This document shows, one piece after another, positions 1-7,205 of a stretch of 17,243 bases of DNA; position 1 is the stretch's first letter, and each line of letters begins with the position of its first letter. Both the position numbers and the translations under genes were made by a program. The stretch spans positions 1 through 17,243 of the forward strand of contig CAYYHA010000068.1 of the NCBI GenBank assembly GCA_964471535.1, in the 5' to 3' direction. Source of the stretch: CAYYHA01 sp964471535. Its GTDB lineage: Bacteria; Myxococcota; Myxococcia; SLRQ01. The notes beneath the pieces are model-generated. The model saw only the letters and a program-made list of their open reading frames with translations, was not told where the DNA came from and ran no database searches.

Positions 1-2
1 AG

Positions 3-596
3 CACGTGCAGGCCGGGGGGGGCCGGTGCGAGGGGCGGGCGATTCCCACCGTCGGGTACCGAGGCATGCACTCCTTTGCGGTGGCCTTCGAGGACTTCTT
101 CGTTCCCGAGGAAAACCGGATCGGAGAGGAAGGCCAGGGCTTCTATCTGCAGATGAAGGGCTTCGAGGGGGGGCGCATCCAGACCGCGGCGCGAGCCGTC
201 GGCGTGATGGAGGCGGCGTTTCGAGCCGCGCTCGGCTACGTGAAGGATCGCGTCGTCTTCGGCCGCTCTCTGGCCGAGTTCACCCTCACCCAGGCGAAGA
301 TCGCCGAGATGGCGGCGCGCATCCAAGCGGGCCGTCAGCTCGCCTATCGGGTGGGGGCGGCGATGGATGCCGGCGAGGGCTCGATGGAGGCCTCATTGGT
401 GAAATTCCTCGTGTGCCGGGATGCGGAGTGGGTCACGCGGGAGGCCATGCAGCTCCATGGTGGCATGGGGTACAGCGAGGAGTATGCGGTGAGCCGCTAC
501 TGGCTCGATGCCCGGGTGCTCTCCATCTTCGAAGGCGCCGAGGAGGTGCTCGGGCTCTTGGTCATTGCGAGGCAGCACCTGGCGAAGTACCTCTAA
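3..596 (+). CDS. mcd: Acyl-CoA dehydrogenase, probably methylsuccinyl-CoA dehydrogenase (5' truncated by window edge)
   Basis: This is the C-terminal part (197 codons) of a flavin acyl-CoA dehydrogenase; the frame is open to the window edge, so the true start lies upstream. Visible family marks are GYRGMHSF, the flavin-contacting FGRSL loop, QLHGGMGY, and IFEG near the C terminus, whose Glu (bases 531-533) aligns with the catalytic base of the family. The stretches FEGGRIQTAARAVGV and DARVLSIFEGAEEV resemble, from memory, methylsuccinyl-CoA dehydrogenase of the ethylmalonyl-CoA pathway, which oxidises methylsuccinyl-CoA to mesaconyl-CoA. The mesaconyl-CoA hydratase and mutase genes about 3 kb downstream support that reading. 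It ends 7 bases before the thioesterase gene, so the two are probably cotranscribed. The acyl-CoA dehydrogenase family is certain. The substrate is inferred, and a short-chain or isovaleryl-type enzyme is the alternative. Confidence 0.75.
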   Translation, partial: HVQAGGGRCEGRAIPTVGYRGMHSFAVAFEDFFVPEENRIGEEGQGFYLQMKGFEGGRIQTAARAVGVMEAAFRAALGYVKDRVVFGRSLAEFTLTQAKIAEMAARIQAGRQLAYRVGAAMDAGEGSMEASLVKFLVCRDAEWVTREAMQLHGGMGYSEEYAVSRYWLDARVLSIFEGAEEVLGLLVIARQHLAKYL

Positions 597-603
597 CCGC
601 GCC

Positions 604-1023
604 ATGCCCCCCTATCGAAAGCGCTTCGAGGTCCGGTGGGCCGATCTCGACCCCAACCGTCACCTGCGGCACACGGCGTTCAGCGACTACGCCACCCACG
701 TGCGTTTCTCCTACCTCGCCGAAAACGGCTTTGGTGCGGACACCTTCGAGCGGGAGCAATTCGGGCCGGTGATCTTCCGTGAAAGCACCGAGTACCGCGC
801 CGAGGTGCGCATGGGCGAGACGATCCACGTCGACTTCACCGTGGGTGAGATCTCCCGCTCCGGTCGCCGGTGGACCGTGCACCACACGGTCACGAAGGAC
901 GACGGGACGGTGGCCGCCTTCCTCACGCTGGAGGGCGGGTGGCTCGATCTGAAGCGGCGGCGCCTTCGCACGCCTCCCGATGAGCTCTTCGTGCTCCTCG
1001 AGCGCCTCCCCCGCTACCCGTGA
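604..1023 (+). CDS. 4HBT-family acyl-CoA thioesterase
   Basis: A 139-residue single hot-dog protein, the usual size for YbgC/4HBT thioesterases. The N-terminal motif RWADLDPNRHLRHTAFSDYA (residues 11-30) matches the family pattern in which an Asp (D14 or D16 here) precedes the hot-dog helix and serves in thioester hydrolysis. Such cytoplasmic enzymes cleave acyl-CoAs to free acid plus CoA. The start at 604 follows the dehydrogenase stop by 7 bases and places the motif at the usual distance from the N terminus; longer in-frame starts would overlap the dehydrogenase. The operon position suggests release or clearance of an acyl-CoA made by the neighbouring pathway, but substrate preference cannot be read from sequence. 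Confidence 0.8.
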   Translation: MPPYRKRFEVRWADLDPNRHLRHTAFSDYATHVRFSYLAENGFGADTFEREQFGPVIFRESTEYRAEVRMGETIHVDFTVGEISRSGRRWTVHHTVTKDDGTVAAFLTLEGGWLDLKRRRLRTPPDELFVLLERLPRYP

Positions 1024-1058
1024 AGGGCGGCGCCAGAGTCGCTCCGATTCGGCCGCCG

Positions 1059-1067
1059 TGGAATAAT
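1059..1067 (+). promoter_or_regulatory. Candidate extended -10 for leaderless start at 1074
   Basis: TGg followed by AATAAT (1062-1067), with only 6 bases before the ATG at 1074. If this is a -10 element, transcription would start at or next to the A of the start codon. No Shine-Dalgarno sequence precedes this ATG. No convincing -35 is visible. Confidence 0.35.
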
Positions 1068-1073
1068 TCCCGC

Positions 1074-1826
1074 ATGCCCGCCTGCCCCGCCTGCAATGCC
1101 GAGGTCGCGCCGGGGGCGATGTATTGCCCGGAATGCCTGGCCGAGATCCCCACCGACGACATCGTGGGGGACGAGGAGATCGCCGAGTACCTCTCCGAGT
1201 CGGCGATCACGGGCAAACCCACCGGCTTCTACGGGGTGGTTCAGTGCCCGAAGCATCCCGACGAGCTTCCCCTCGGCCAATGCCCCCGCTGCGAGCGGTA
1301 CATTTGCGAGATCTGCATGCCCGATATCCGGCGCCGCCGCCCAGAGGAGATGATCTGCGAGGCCTGCGAGGGCAGGGCGGCGCTCGAGCGGGCACCTGAA
1401 GAGCTTTGCGGGCTGGCTCGGGAACTTGCGTTCTTCTTCCTCGGGTACGGGGTCCTCGTGATGGTGTTCTCCCTCGTTGCGCCCTTCCTCGGGGTGCGTG
1501 CGGCTGTGCTGCCCTTCGGTCCCGCCACCGGGGCCGCGCTGGGCCTCCCCTTGGCGCTCGACGGCCTGCTCCTCCTCTTCGTCTTCCGGCCGGTGGTGGC
1601 GTGGGTGGGCGTGGCGCTGCAGCTCTTCGTCACCGTCTACCTCGGCGTGCTCGTCGCCGCGACCTTCGATAGCGGGCGCGGTCTCCCGCTGAAGACCTGG
1701 CTGCTCTCTGCCGGGCTCCTTCTGACCTTCCTGCCGCCGATCTACAGCGCGGTACGGACGTTGAAGCTCACCGCGCTGCGCGCCGATCTCGCAGGCGAAG
1801 ATGCGTCGGCGCGGAGCGGGTCCTAG
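1074..1826 (+). CDS. Zinc-ribbon / B-box-like zinc finger membrane protein
   Basis: A 250-residue protein of unknown function. Residues 4-21 form a zinc ribbon with two CxxC knuckles (C4, C7, C18, C21). Residues 58-98 carry a second Cys/His array (C58, H61, C70, C73, C78, C81, C95, C98) spaced like a B-box or double zinc finger. The C-terminal half has four hydrophobic segments (about 117-139, 145-171, 173-197, 208-226), so it is probably an inner-membrane protein with a cytoplasmic zinc head. The ATG at 1074 is chosen because the ribbon begins right after it and a -10-like element sits just upstream; a GTG at 1020 would add 18 unremarkable residues overlapping the thioesterase. It ends 20 bases before the rRNA methyltransferase gene. 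Confidence 0.75.
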   Translation: MPACPACNAEVAPGAMYCPECLAEIPTDDIVGDEEIAEYLSESAITGKPTGFYGVVQCPKHPDELPLGQCPRCERYICEICMPDIRRRRPEEMICEACEGRAALERAPEELCGLARELAFFFLGYGVLVMVFSLVAPFLGVRAAVLPFGPATGAALGLPLALDGLLLLFVFRPVVAWVGVALQLFVTVYLGVLVAATFDSGRGLPLKTWLLSAGLLLTFLPPIYSAVRTLKLTALRADLAGEDASARSGS

Positions 1827-1846
1827 CGCAGCGTCGGCGACGGCCC

Positions 1847-2782
1847 GTGAAGGATCTGACGCCACTCGAAAACCGCTTGCGCAAGGTGGCGCGGCACCGG
1901 CACCGGTGGGCGCGGCGCGAAGGGATCGACGCCTACCGCCTCTACGATTGGGACATCCCTGAGTTCCGGTGCACCGTCGACTGGTACGCAGGCCACGTCG
2001 TCGTGACCACCTTCCCCACCCGGCGCGCAGAGCGGCAGCGGCGGGAGCTCGATCCGCCGGCCTTGAGGATGGCCGCAGCCCGGGCGCTGGCGGTGGCTCC
2101 GGAGCGGGTGCACCTGAAGCGAAAGGTTCCCCAAAAGTGGGGCCGGACCCAGTACGAGAAGCAGGCCGCACGGGGCGAGCGCGTCGTCGTCCACGAGTAT
2201 GGCGCGAAGCTGTGGGTGAACCTGTCGGACTATGTGGACACCGGCCTCTTCCTCGACCACCGTTCGACCCGCCGGCGGGTGCGGGCGGAGGCGGAAGGAA
2301 AGGACGTGCTCAACCTCTTCGCCTATACGGGGGCGTTCACCGTGCATGCAGCACTCGGCGGAGCGCGCAGCACCACCAGCGTGGACCTCTCCAACACCTA
2401 CCTCGGCTGGCTCGAGGACAACCTCGAGCTGAACGGCATCCGCGGTTCAGAGCATCTCTGCCTCCGTTCGGATGTGACCCGATGGGTGAGGCAGGTACGG
2501 GGCGAGAGGTGGGATCTCGCCATCGTCGATCCCCCGTCGTGGTCCGCATCCAAGAAGATGGTCACCGACTTCGAGATCCAGCGGGACCACGTCGACCTCC
2601 TGCAGGCGGTGCGACGCCTCATCAGGCCGGGAGGGATCCTCTACTTTTCCACCCACCTCCGCACCTTCCGGCTCGACCCCCGTGCGGTGGCGGGCGCGCG
2701 CGTGGAGCGGCTCAGCCCCGGATCGCTACCGCCCGATTTCCGGCAGCGGGACCTCCACCACTGCTTTCGCATCGAGGTGTAG
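1847..2782 (+). CDS. rlmK: RlmK-type 23S rRNA (guanine-N7) methyltransferase, stand-alone
   Basis: A 311-residue class I SAM-dependent methyltransferase, collinear by recollection with the C-terminal RlmK half of E. coli RlmKL, which makes m7G2069 in 23S rRNA. The shared stretches are ENRLRK, EGIDAYRLYDWDIPE, LWVNLSDYVDTGLFLDHR, the SAM motif LNLFAYTGAFTVHA (155-168), acidic D180, the catalytic-loop motif VDPPSWSASKKM (227-238) and QRDH. The N-terminal THUMP plus RlmL (m2G2445) half of the fused enzyme is absent, so RlmL is either encoded elsewhere or missing. Translation starts at a GTG 20 bases after the zinc-finger gene, without a strong ribosome binding site, which suggests coupling to that gene. 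Confidence 0.85.
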   Translation: MKDLTPLENRLRKVARHRHRWARREGIDAYRLYDWDIPEFRCTVDWYAGHVVVTTFPTRRAERQRRELDPPALRMAAARALAVAPERVHLKRKVPQKWGRTQYEKQAARGERVVVHEYGAKLWVNLSDYVDTGLFLDHRSTRRRVRAEAEGKDVLNLFAYTGAFTVHAALGGARSTTSVDLSNTYLGWLEDNLELNGIRGSEHLCLRSDVTRWVRQVRGERWDLAIVDPPSWSASKKMVTDFEIQRDHVDLLQAVRRLIRPGGILYFSTHLRTFRLDPRAVAGARVERLSPGSLPPDFRQRDLHHCFRIEV

Positions 2783-2800
2783 CGCGGAGCGCCCCGTCGC

Positions 2801-3400
2801 TCAGCCGCGGGACTCGAGCAGAATCTCGCGGGCCTGGCGGCGGTCGTTCGAAGTCCAGAAGGCCGCGTAGAGGAGGCTCGCGTTCTCGGGGTCGACGAGG
2901 CGCGGGGCGAGGATACGAAGCGCACGCAGCTTCGAACGGCTGAACCAGAAGAGGTCCAGGAAGCGTCGCACCTGCTCTGCCGTCATGAGGTAGTACGGAG
3001 CCCGGAGGCTCAAGACATCGAGGCGGCCGTCGTCGCTGGTGGTCGAGCGCAGCTCCACTTCGAGCTGCGAGGCCTGCACCGCCGAGAGAACGGGAGTGCC
3101 GTAGGAGTCCAAAGCGGGATACGCGGCAGGCCCGTGGGGTGCCGCCGCCCCGTAGGGATCGCCCCGGCGGCGGTCGAGACGACGCAGTACGCGGTCCATG
3201 CGCCTCAAGTGCCTGCGCATCCTCCGACAGAATCGGTCTCTCGAGTATCCACAGTGGGCATCCACGATCTCGCGCATGGCGGCGAGTTCGGCCCAGGCCC
3301 TGTCCACGGCGTTGGATCGAGGCAGGCGGTGATCGGCGGCGGCCAGCCGCGGCAAGACGAGGGGGAGGGCGCAGAGAAGCAGGAGGGGGATTCGTTTCAT
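2801..3400 (-). CDS. Secreted DUF4476-domain protein
   Basis: A 199-residue protein starting with MKR, a hydrophobic core and a likely signal-peptidase site near LAAAD (about residue 22). An Arg-rich segment (residues 53-79, with C50 and C58) follows, then a DUF4476 domain (about 105-196). The domain shows its typical paired helical pattern: AEQVRRFLDLFWFSRSKL, then LAPRLVDPENASLLYAAF, then a third similar unit. DUF4476 proteins are exported and of unknown function. The ATG at 3400 is fixed by a strong Shine-Dalgarno AAGGAG (3413-3408) with a 7-base spacer. The gene converges on the methyltransferase gene (18 bases apart) and diverges from the hydratase gene. Confidence 0.8.
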   Translation of the reverse strand: MKRIPLLLLCALPLVLPRLAAADHRLPRSNAVDRAWAELAAMREIVDAHCGYSRDRFCRRMRRHLRRMDRVLRRLDRRRGDPYGAAAPHGPAAYPALDSYGTPVLSAVQASQLEVELRSTTSDDGRLDVLSLRAPYYLMTAEQVRRFLDLFWFSRSKLRALRILAPRLVDPENASLLYAAFWTSNDRRQAREILLESRG

Positions 3401-3445
3401 CGGGACTCTCCTTTTCTTCTCGCCACCGACGGGCGCGAACGCTCC

Positions 3446-3475
3446 AGTATTCAGCGGCCTGGCGGCGAGTTGGAA
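3446..3475 (-). promoter_or_regulatory. Candidate promoter of the DUF4476 gene
   Basis: On the minus strand, TTCCAA (3475-3470) is followed after 18 bases by AATACT (3451-3446). This predicts a 5' leader of about 40 bases containing the AAGGAG ribosome binding site, a conventional layout unlike the leaderless-type starts nearby. Confidence 0.35.
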
Positions 3476-3536
3476 CAGGCTCCCGGTCCTCTTCTTCGCG
3501 CGCCGTAGGGCGCATGGGAGCCCTGCGACGGCGCGA

Positions 3537-3565
3537 TTGACCGGCCCGCCGCCTGCGACTAGCGT
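3537..3565 (+). promoter_or_regulatory. Candidate sigma-70-like promoter, leaderless geometry, for mch
   Basis: TTGACC (3537-3542), a 17-base spacer, then TAGCGT (3560-3565). Only 7 bases separate the hexamer from the ATG at 3573, so the transcript would start at or one base before the start codon. There is no Shine-Dalgarno sequence. Confidence 0.5.
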
Positions 3566-3572
3566 TCGCCGC

Positions 3573-4613
3573 ATGAGCGCGGCAGCCGGCAAGGGTTGGC
3601 AAGGCAACTTCTTCGAGGACTTCGAGGTGGGCCAGGTGATCCAGGGACCCACGCCTCGGCGAATCGGCGACGGAGAGGTGGCGCTCTACATCGCGCTCAC
3701 TGGCGACCGCACACCGCGCTTCTGCGGTGGCGAGCGCTGGATCCATCCGCTCATCGTCTTCCATGCCGCCTTCGGTCAGACCGTGCGCGCCATCTCGCTC
3801 AATGCCAAGGCCAACTTGGGCTACGCCAGCTGGATCTGGCCCCGGTGGGTGAGCCGCAGTGCGGTGATCTCCACCCGTATGGAGATCATCGGGCTCAAGG
3901 AGAACTCGAGTGGGAAGACGGGCATCGTCTGGGTGCGCAACCGAGCCCGCGACGAGGATCAGAGCCTGGTGCTCGAGTGGGTTCGCTGGGCGATGGTCGA
4001 GAAGAGAGACCCGAAGACCCCCACACCGTACCGCGAGAACCCGGTGGTCCCCGAACTCCCCGACCGTGTGAGGCCCGAGGACCTCCACGTGGAGACCAAG
4101 TGCGACCTGCCCGAGCACCCGCTCACGGGGGGGCGTTACTACTTCGAGGACTACGAGGCGGGGGAGACCATCTTCCACCACGACGGCCACCATGTGACCG
4201 AAGAGGGCCACATGATGTTTACACGCCTCTTCCAGAACAGTGCGCGGGTGCACTTCGACGCGCCGGAGATGGAGGGGCGACCGCTGGTGTATGGCGGGTA
4301 CGTGATCAGCGTCGGCTACGCCCAGGCGTTCAACGGCCTCGAGAATCGGCTCGGCATCGCCGCCGTGAACGCGGGCTCCCACACCCATCCCGTCCATTCC
4401 GGGGATACGCTGTACTCGATGACGCGGATCGAGGAGGTCGTCGAGCTCGAGAGCCCGTGGGTGGGGGCGCTGCGCTGCCGCCTCTACGTCTTCAAGAACC
4501 TCAACCCGGCCCAGGTGCAATGCGAGCCTCGGGACGGAGAGGGGAAGGCGCATCCGAACCTGGTCCTGGACCTCGACTTCTGGGAACTGATGGCACGGCG
4601 CCCGAAGCCGTGA
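3573..4613 (+). CDS. mch: MaoC-type double hot-dog hydratase, probable mesaconyl-CoA hydratase
   Basis: A 346-residue protein with two MaoC-like halves. Each half opens with a similar block: FFEDFEVGQVI (13-23) and YFEDYEAGETI (190-200). The second half holds FTRLFQNSARVHFD (216-229) followed by PLVYGGYVISVGYAQAFNGL. By recollection these resemble mesaconyl-CoA hydratases, which convert mesaconyl-CoA to beta-methylmalyl-CoA in the ethylmalonyl-CoA pathway. The first half has TGDRTPRF (43-50) where canonical hydratase-2 enzymes have a GDxNPxH motif, so the His position there is Phe; catalysis probably resides in the other half. The gene lies 63 bases before the mutase gene and is likely in one operon with it. 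A different enoyl-CoA hydratase activity is possible. Confidence 0.75.
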   Translation: MSAAAGKGWQGNFFEDFEVGQVIQGPTPRRIGDGEVALYIALTGDRTPRFCGGERWIHPLIVFHAAFGQTVRAISLNAKANLGYASWIWPRWVSRSAVISTRMEIIGLKENSSGKTGIVWVRNRARDEDQSLVLEWVRWAMVEKRDPKTPTPYRENPVVPELPDRVRPEDLHVETKCDLPEHPLTGGRYYFEDYEAGETIFHHDGHHVTEEGHMMFTRLFQNSARVHFDAPEMEGRPLVYGGYVISVGYAQAFNGLENRLGIAAVNAGSHTHPVHSGDTLYSMTRIEEVVELESPWVGALRCRLYVFKNLNPAQVQCEPRDGEGKAHPNLVLDLDFWELMARRPKP

Positions 4614-4676
4614 GCGAGCGGCCATGAGGAGGCGGCCGTTCCGACAGATCGGGGCACATCGAGGTGCGGAGCGCCG

Positions 4677-6578
4677 ATGAGAGTGAGCGATCGCCCCCCC
4701 TGGATCATCCGGACCTATGCGGGCTTCGGCGATGCGGAGGCGACCAACGCCCGCTTCCGTTCCAACCTGCAGCGGGGGCAACGGGGCCTCTCCGTGGCCT
4801 TCGATCTGCCGACGCAGAACGGCTACGACAGTGACGATCCCATGAGCGCCGGTGAGGTAGGCGGGACGGGCGTGGCCGTCTGCCATCTCGGCGACATGGA
4901 GCGGCTCTTCGAGGGGATCCCGCTGGCGGAGATCAACACCTCGATGACCATCAATGCGACCGCGCCCTGGCTCTATGCCCTCTACCTGGCGTTGGCCGAG
5001 AAGCAGGGGGCAGAAGTCGCCGCGCTGCGCGGCACCACGCAGAACGACCTGATGAAGGAGTTCGTCGCCCGCGGCACCTACATCTTCGATCCCGAGACCT
5101 CGCTGCGCCTCTCCACCGATCTCATCGTCTATGCCGCAGAGCACACGCCACGCTTCAATCCGGTGAACGCGTGCGGCTACCACTACATGGAGTCGGGTGC
5201 TTCGCCGGCGCAGGAGATCGGCTTTGCCTTCGGAAACGCCATACTCCTGCTCGACGCGATCCGACCGCGCCTCGACGAAGCCACCTTTGCCCGCATCGTT
5301 CCCCGGATCTCCTTCTTCGTGAACAGCGGTATCGAACTCGTCCCGGAGATCGCGAAGTTTCGTGCCTATGCGCGACTGTGGCCCGCCCTCTGCCAGGAGC
5401 GCTATGGCGTCTCGGGCGTGCGCTTTCGCGCCGGCTGTCAGGTTCGGTCACTCACCCTGACCGAGACACAGCCTGAACTCAACATCGTACGCATCGCCTA
5501 CGAGGCGCTCCCCGCGGTCCTGAGCGCGGGCGCGCGGGTAGGGGCGCTGCAGCTGCCCGGCTTCCGCGAGGCGCTCGGCCTTCCCACCGAGGCGGAGCAG
5601 ACCCTTGCGCTGAGGACACAGCAGGTCCTGATGTACGAGACGGGAATCTCCGACTTCGGGGATCTCTTCGACGGCTCGACGGTCGTCGAAGCGCTCACGC
5701 AGGACCTCGAGGCGGAGGCCCGACGCCTCGTCACCGAGATGGTGCGCCTCGGCTATGCGGGCGCGCTCCCCTGGGTGAGCAGAGAGCTCACCGAGGGGCT
5801 GGTGGCGTGGCGCGCGCGCGTCGCGCGGGGGGAGCAGGTCTGGGTGGGAGTCAACGCCTTCCCGCAGGAGATCGGGCTCCTGCCCGAGGAGGAGACGGAG
5901 ACGGCACAGGACGCCTCGGCGGTCGAGCGGCAGCTCGAGCGCCTCGCAGCCTGGCGGCGCCGGCGAGACCAGGCGGCCGTGGATCGGGCGAGGCGGGACC
6001 TCGAGGTGGCGGTGCGCAGCGGTGCCAACGTGGTGCCGCCGAGCATCGAACTCGCCCGGGCGGGAGGGACGACGGGCGAGTGGACCGACACCATCGCCTC
6101 GGTGGTGGGGGGACGGTACGATGCGCCCCTCGGGATCGAGGAGGCGGCACGGCGGGCGCCCATCGAGGTGCCACGGGCCGACCGGCCCGTTCGCATCGTC
6201 CTGGCGAAGGCGGGGCTCGACGGCCACGTCAACGCGGTGAAGCTGCTTGCGGTCGCCTGCGCGAAGGCGGGGATGGAGGTCGTCTACACCGGGCTGAAGC
6301 AGACCCCGGCCTCGATCGTGGCCACGGCGGCGGAGGAGGACGCCGACCTCATCGGCATCTCCTCTCTCTCCGGGGCGCACCTGTGGATCGCCGAGGCGGT
6401 GGCGCGGGAGAAGGCGGCCCGCGGCCTCGACGACGTCCCGGTGGTGATGGGCGGGATCATCCCCGAGCGCGACCGGGAGGCGCTCGGTGCCCTCGGTGTG
6501 GCTGCGGTCTTCACCCCCCGCGACACCGACCTCGGGGCCATCGTCGGGCGCATCCTCGACTTGGCGCGACGTCGCTGA
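4677..6578 (+). CDS. ecm: Coenzyme B12-dependent acyl-CoA mutase, ethylmalonyl-CoA mutase-like
   Basis: A 633-residue single-chain mutase with a TIM-barrel substrate domain (about 1-480) and a C-terminal B12 domain (503-633). Y14, Q122, R132 and H169 align with Y89, Q197, R207 and H244 of methylmalonyl-CoA mutase at one constant offset of 75. The 75-residue N-terminal extension of that enzyme is thus missing, as in MeaA/Ecm proteins. The B12 domain has LDGH with the cobalt-ligand H517, the SSL motif and MGG. The usual DxHxxG reads DGHVNA (G to A at 520). Around H169 the sequence is GYHYMESGA rather than the QEAGA type of known mutases. The start has GGAG 5 bases upstream. With the hydratase beside it, conversion of ethylmalonyl-CoA to methylsuccinyl-CoA is the best guess; an uncharacterised mutase clade is the alternative. 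Confidence 0.8.
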   Translation: MRVSDRPPWIIRTYAGFGDAEATNARFRSNLQRGQRGLSVAFDLPTQNGYDSDDPMSAGEVGGTGVAVCHLGDMERLFEGIPLAEINTSMTINATAPWLYALYLALAEKQGAEVAALRGTTQNDLMKEFVARGTYIFDPETSLRLSTDLIVYAAEHTPRFNPVNACGYHYMESGASPAQEIGFAFGNAILLLDAIRPRLDEATFARIVPRISFFVNSGIELVPEIAKFRAYARLWPALCQERYGVSGVRFRAGCQVRSLTLTETQPELNIVRIAYEALPAVLSAGARVGALQLPGFREALGLPTEAEQTLALRTQQVLMYETGISDFGDLFDGSTVVEALTQDLEAEARRLVTEMVRLGYAGALPWVSRELTEGLVAWRARVARGEQVWVGVNAFPQEIGLLPEEETETAQDASAVERQLERLAAWRRRRDQAAVDRARRDLEVAVRSGANVVPPSIELARAGGTTGEWTDTIASVVGGRYDAPLGIEEAARRAPIEVPRADRPVRIVLAKAGLDGHVNAVKLLAVACAKAGMEVVYTGLKQTPASIVATAAEEDADLIGISSLSGAHLWIAEAVAREKAARGLDDVPVVMGGIIPERDREALGALGVAAVFTPRDTDLGAIVGRILDLARRR

Positions 6579-6582
6579 TGCT

Positions 6583-6611
6583 TCGACATCGGGGCGCGGC
6601 TGTCCTATCTT
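6583..6611 (+). promoter_or_regulatory. Candidate promoter for nfuA
   Basis: TCGACA (6583-6588), a 17-base spacer and TATCTT (6606-6611), placed in the 42-base gap after the mutase gene. Nine bases separate the hexamer from the ATG at 6621. The leader would be about three bases with no ribosome binding site. Confidence 0.45.
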
Positions 6612-6620
6612 GCCCCCGTC

Positions 6621-7205
6621 ATGAGTCTGGACTTCACCGTCACCGACGCCGCCCTCGAGCAGCTGGAGAAGGCCCTCCGCTTGGAGGAGAAGACCGACCA
6701 CCTGATCCGCATCGCTGCCCTGCGCATGGGCGCCCGGCGCCTGCGCTATTCGATGGACATCGTCCCTCCCGACGACCGGGCGGAGGACGATCTCGTCCTC
6801 GAGGTGGGCTCGGTGACCCTCCTCTTCGACCCGGAAAGCGCGCGGCTCCTAGAGGGAGCACGGGTGGACTTCGTGGACCGCGGGCTCGCCGGGAGTGGCT
6901 TCAAGTTCGACAACCCCCTCGAGTCGAGGGGCTGGGACGATCCCGTCGCCCAGCGGCTCCAGGATCTCCTCGATCGCGAAATCAACCCACAAATCGCCAG
7001 CCACGGCGGCATCATCGAGCTGCTCGACTTCAAGGAGGGCCGCGCCTTCATCCGCATGGGGGGCGGCTGCCAGGGCTGTGGCATGGCCTCGGCCACGCTG
7101 CGCGAGGGCGTGGAGGCGCGGGTGAAGGAGGCGATCCCCGAGGTACTCGAACTGGTGGACACCACCGATCACGCGGCGGGGCAGAACCCCTACTACCGCG
7201 GCTAG
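6621..7205 (+). CDS. nfuA: NfuA-type Fe-S cluster carrier
   Basis: A 194-residue protein with the two-domain NfuA layout: a degenerate A-type (IscA-like) N-terminal domain (1-100) lacking the three carrier cysteines, and a NifU C-terminal domain (107-185). INPQIASHGG (121-130), GGGCQGCGM with C150 and C153, LREGVE and the C-terminal GQNPYY tail match E. coli NfuA closely by recollection. NfuA dimers hold a bridging [4Fe-4S] cluster at the CxxC pair and pass it to apo-targets in the cytoplasm. The gene lies 42 bases after the mutase gene but has its own candidate promoter. No ISC or SUF genes are in view. Confidence 0.92.
   Translation: MSLDFTVTDAALEQLEKALRLEEKTDHLIRIAALRMGARRLRYSMDIVPPDDRAEDDLVLEVGSVTLLFDPESARLLEGARVDFVDRGLAGSGFKFDNPLESRGWDDPVAQRLQDLLDREINPQIASHGGIIELLDFKEGRAFIRMGGGCQGCGMASATLREGVEARVKEAIPEVLELVDTTDHAAGQNPYYRG

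Noticed and set aside
1020..1073. Upstream GTG as an alternative start of the zinc-finger protein
   Set aside because: The extra 18 residues are not family-like and overlap the thioesterase stop. The ATG at 1074 directly precedes the zinc ribbon.
4624..4680. An 18-codon frame ending as ATGA on the mutase start, similar in layout to the one at 7476
   Set aside because: It has no good ribosome binding site, and the mutase has its own GGAG. Chance is the simpler explanation.
2712..5183. A very long open frame on the minus strand opposite the DUF4476, hydratase and mutase genes
   Set aside because: Its composition is Arg/Pro/His/Gly-rich with no recognisable motif, and it lies antisense to well-supported genes. 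Long antisense frames are expected in DNA this rich in GC.
4677..6578. Methylmalonyl-CoA mutase assignment
   Set aside because: The chain lacks the 75-residue N-terminal extension and fuses both domains in 633 residues, as in MeaA/Ecm proteins. The neighbouring hydratase also favours the ethylmalonyl-CoA pathway.
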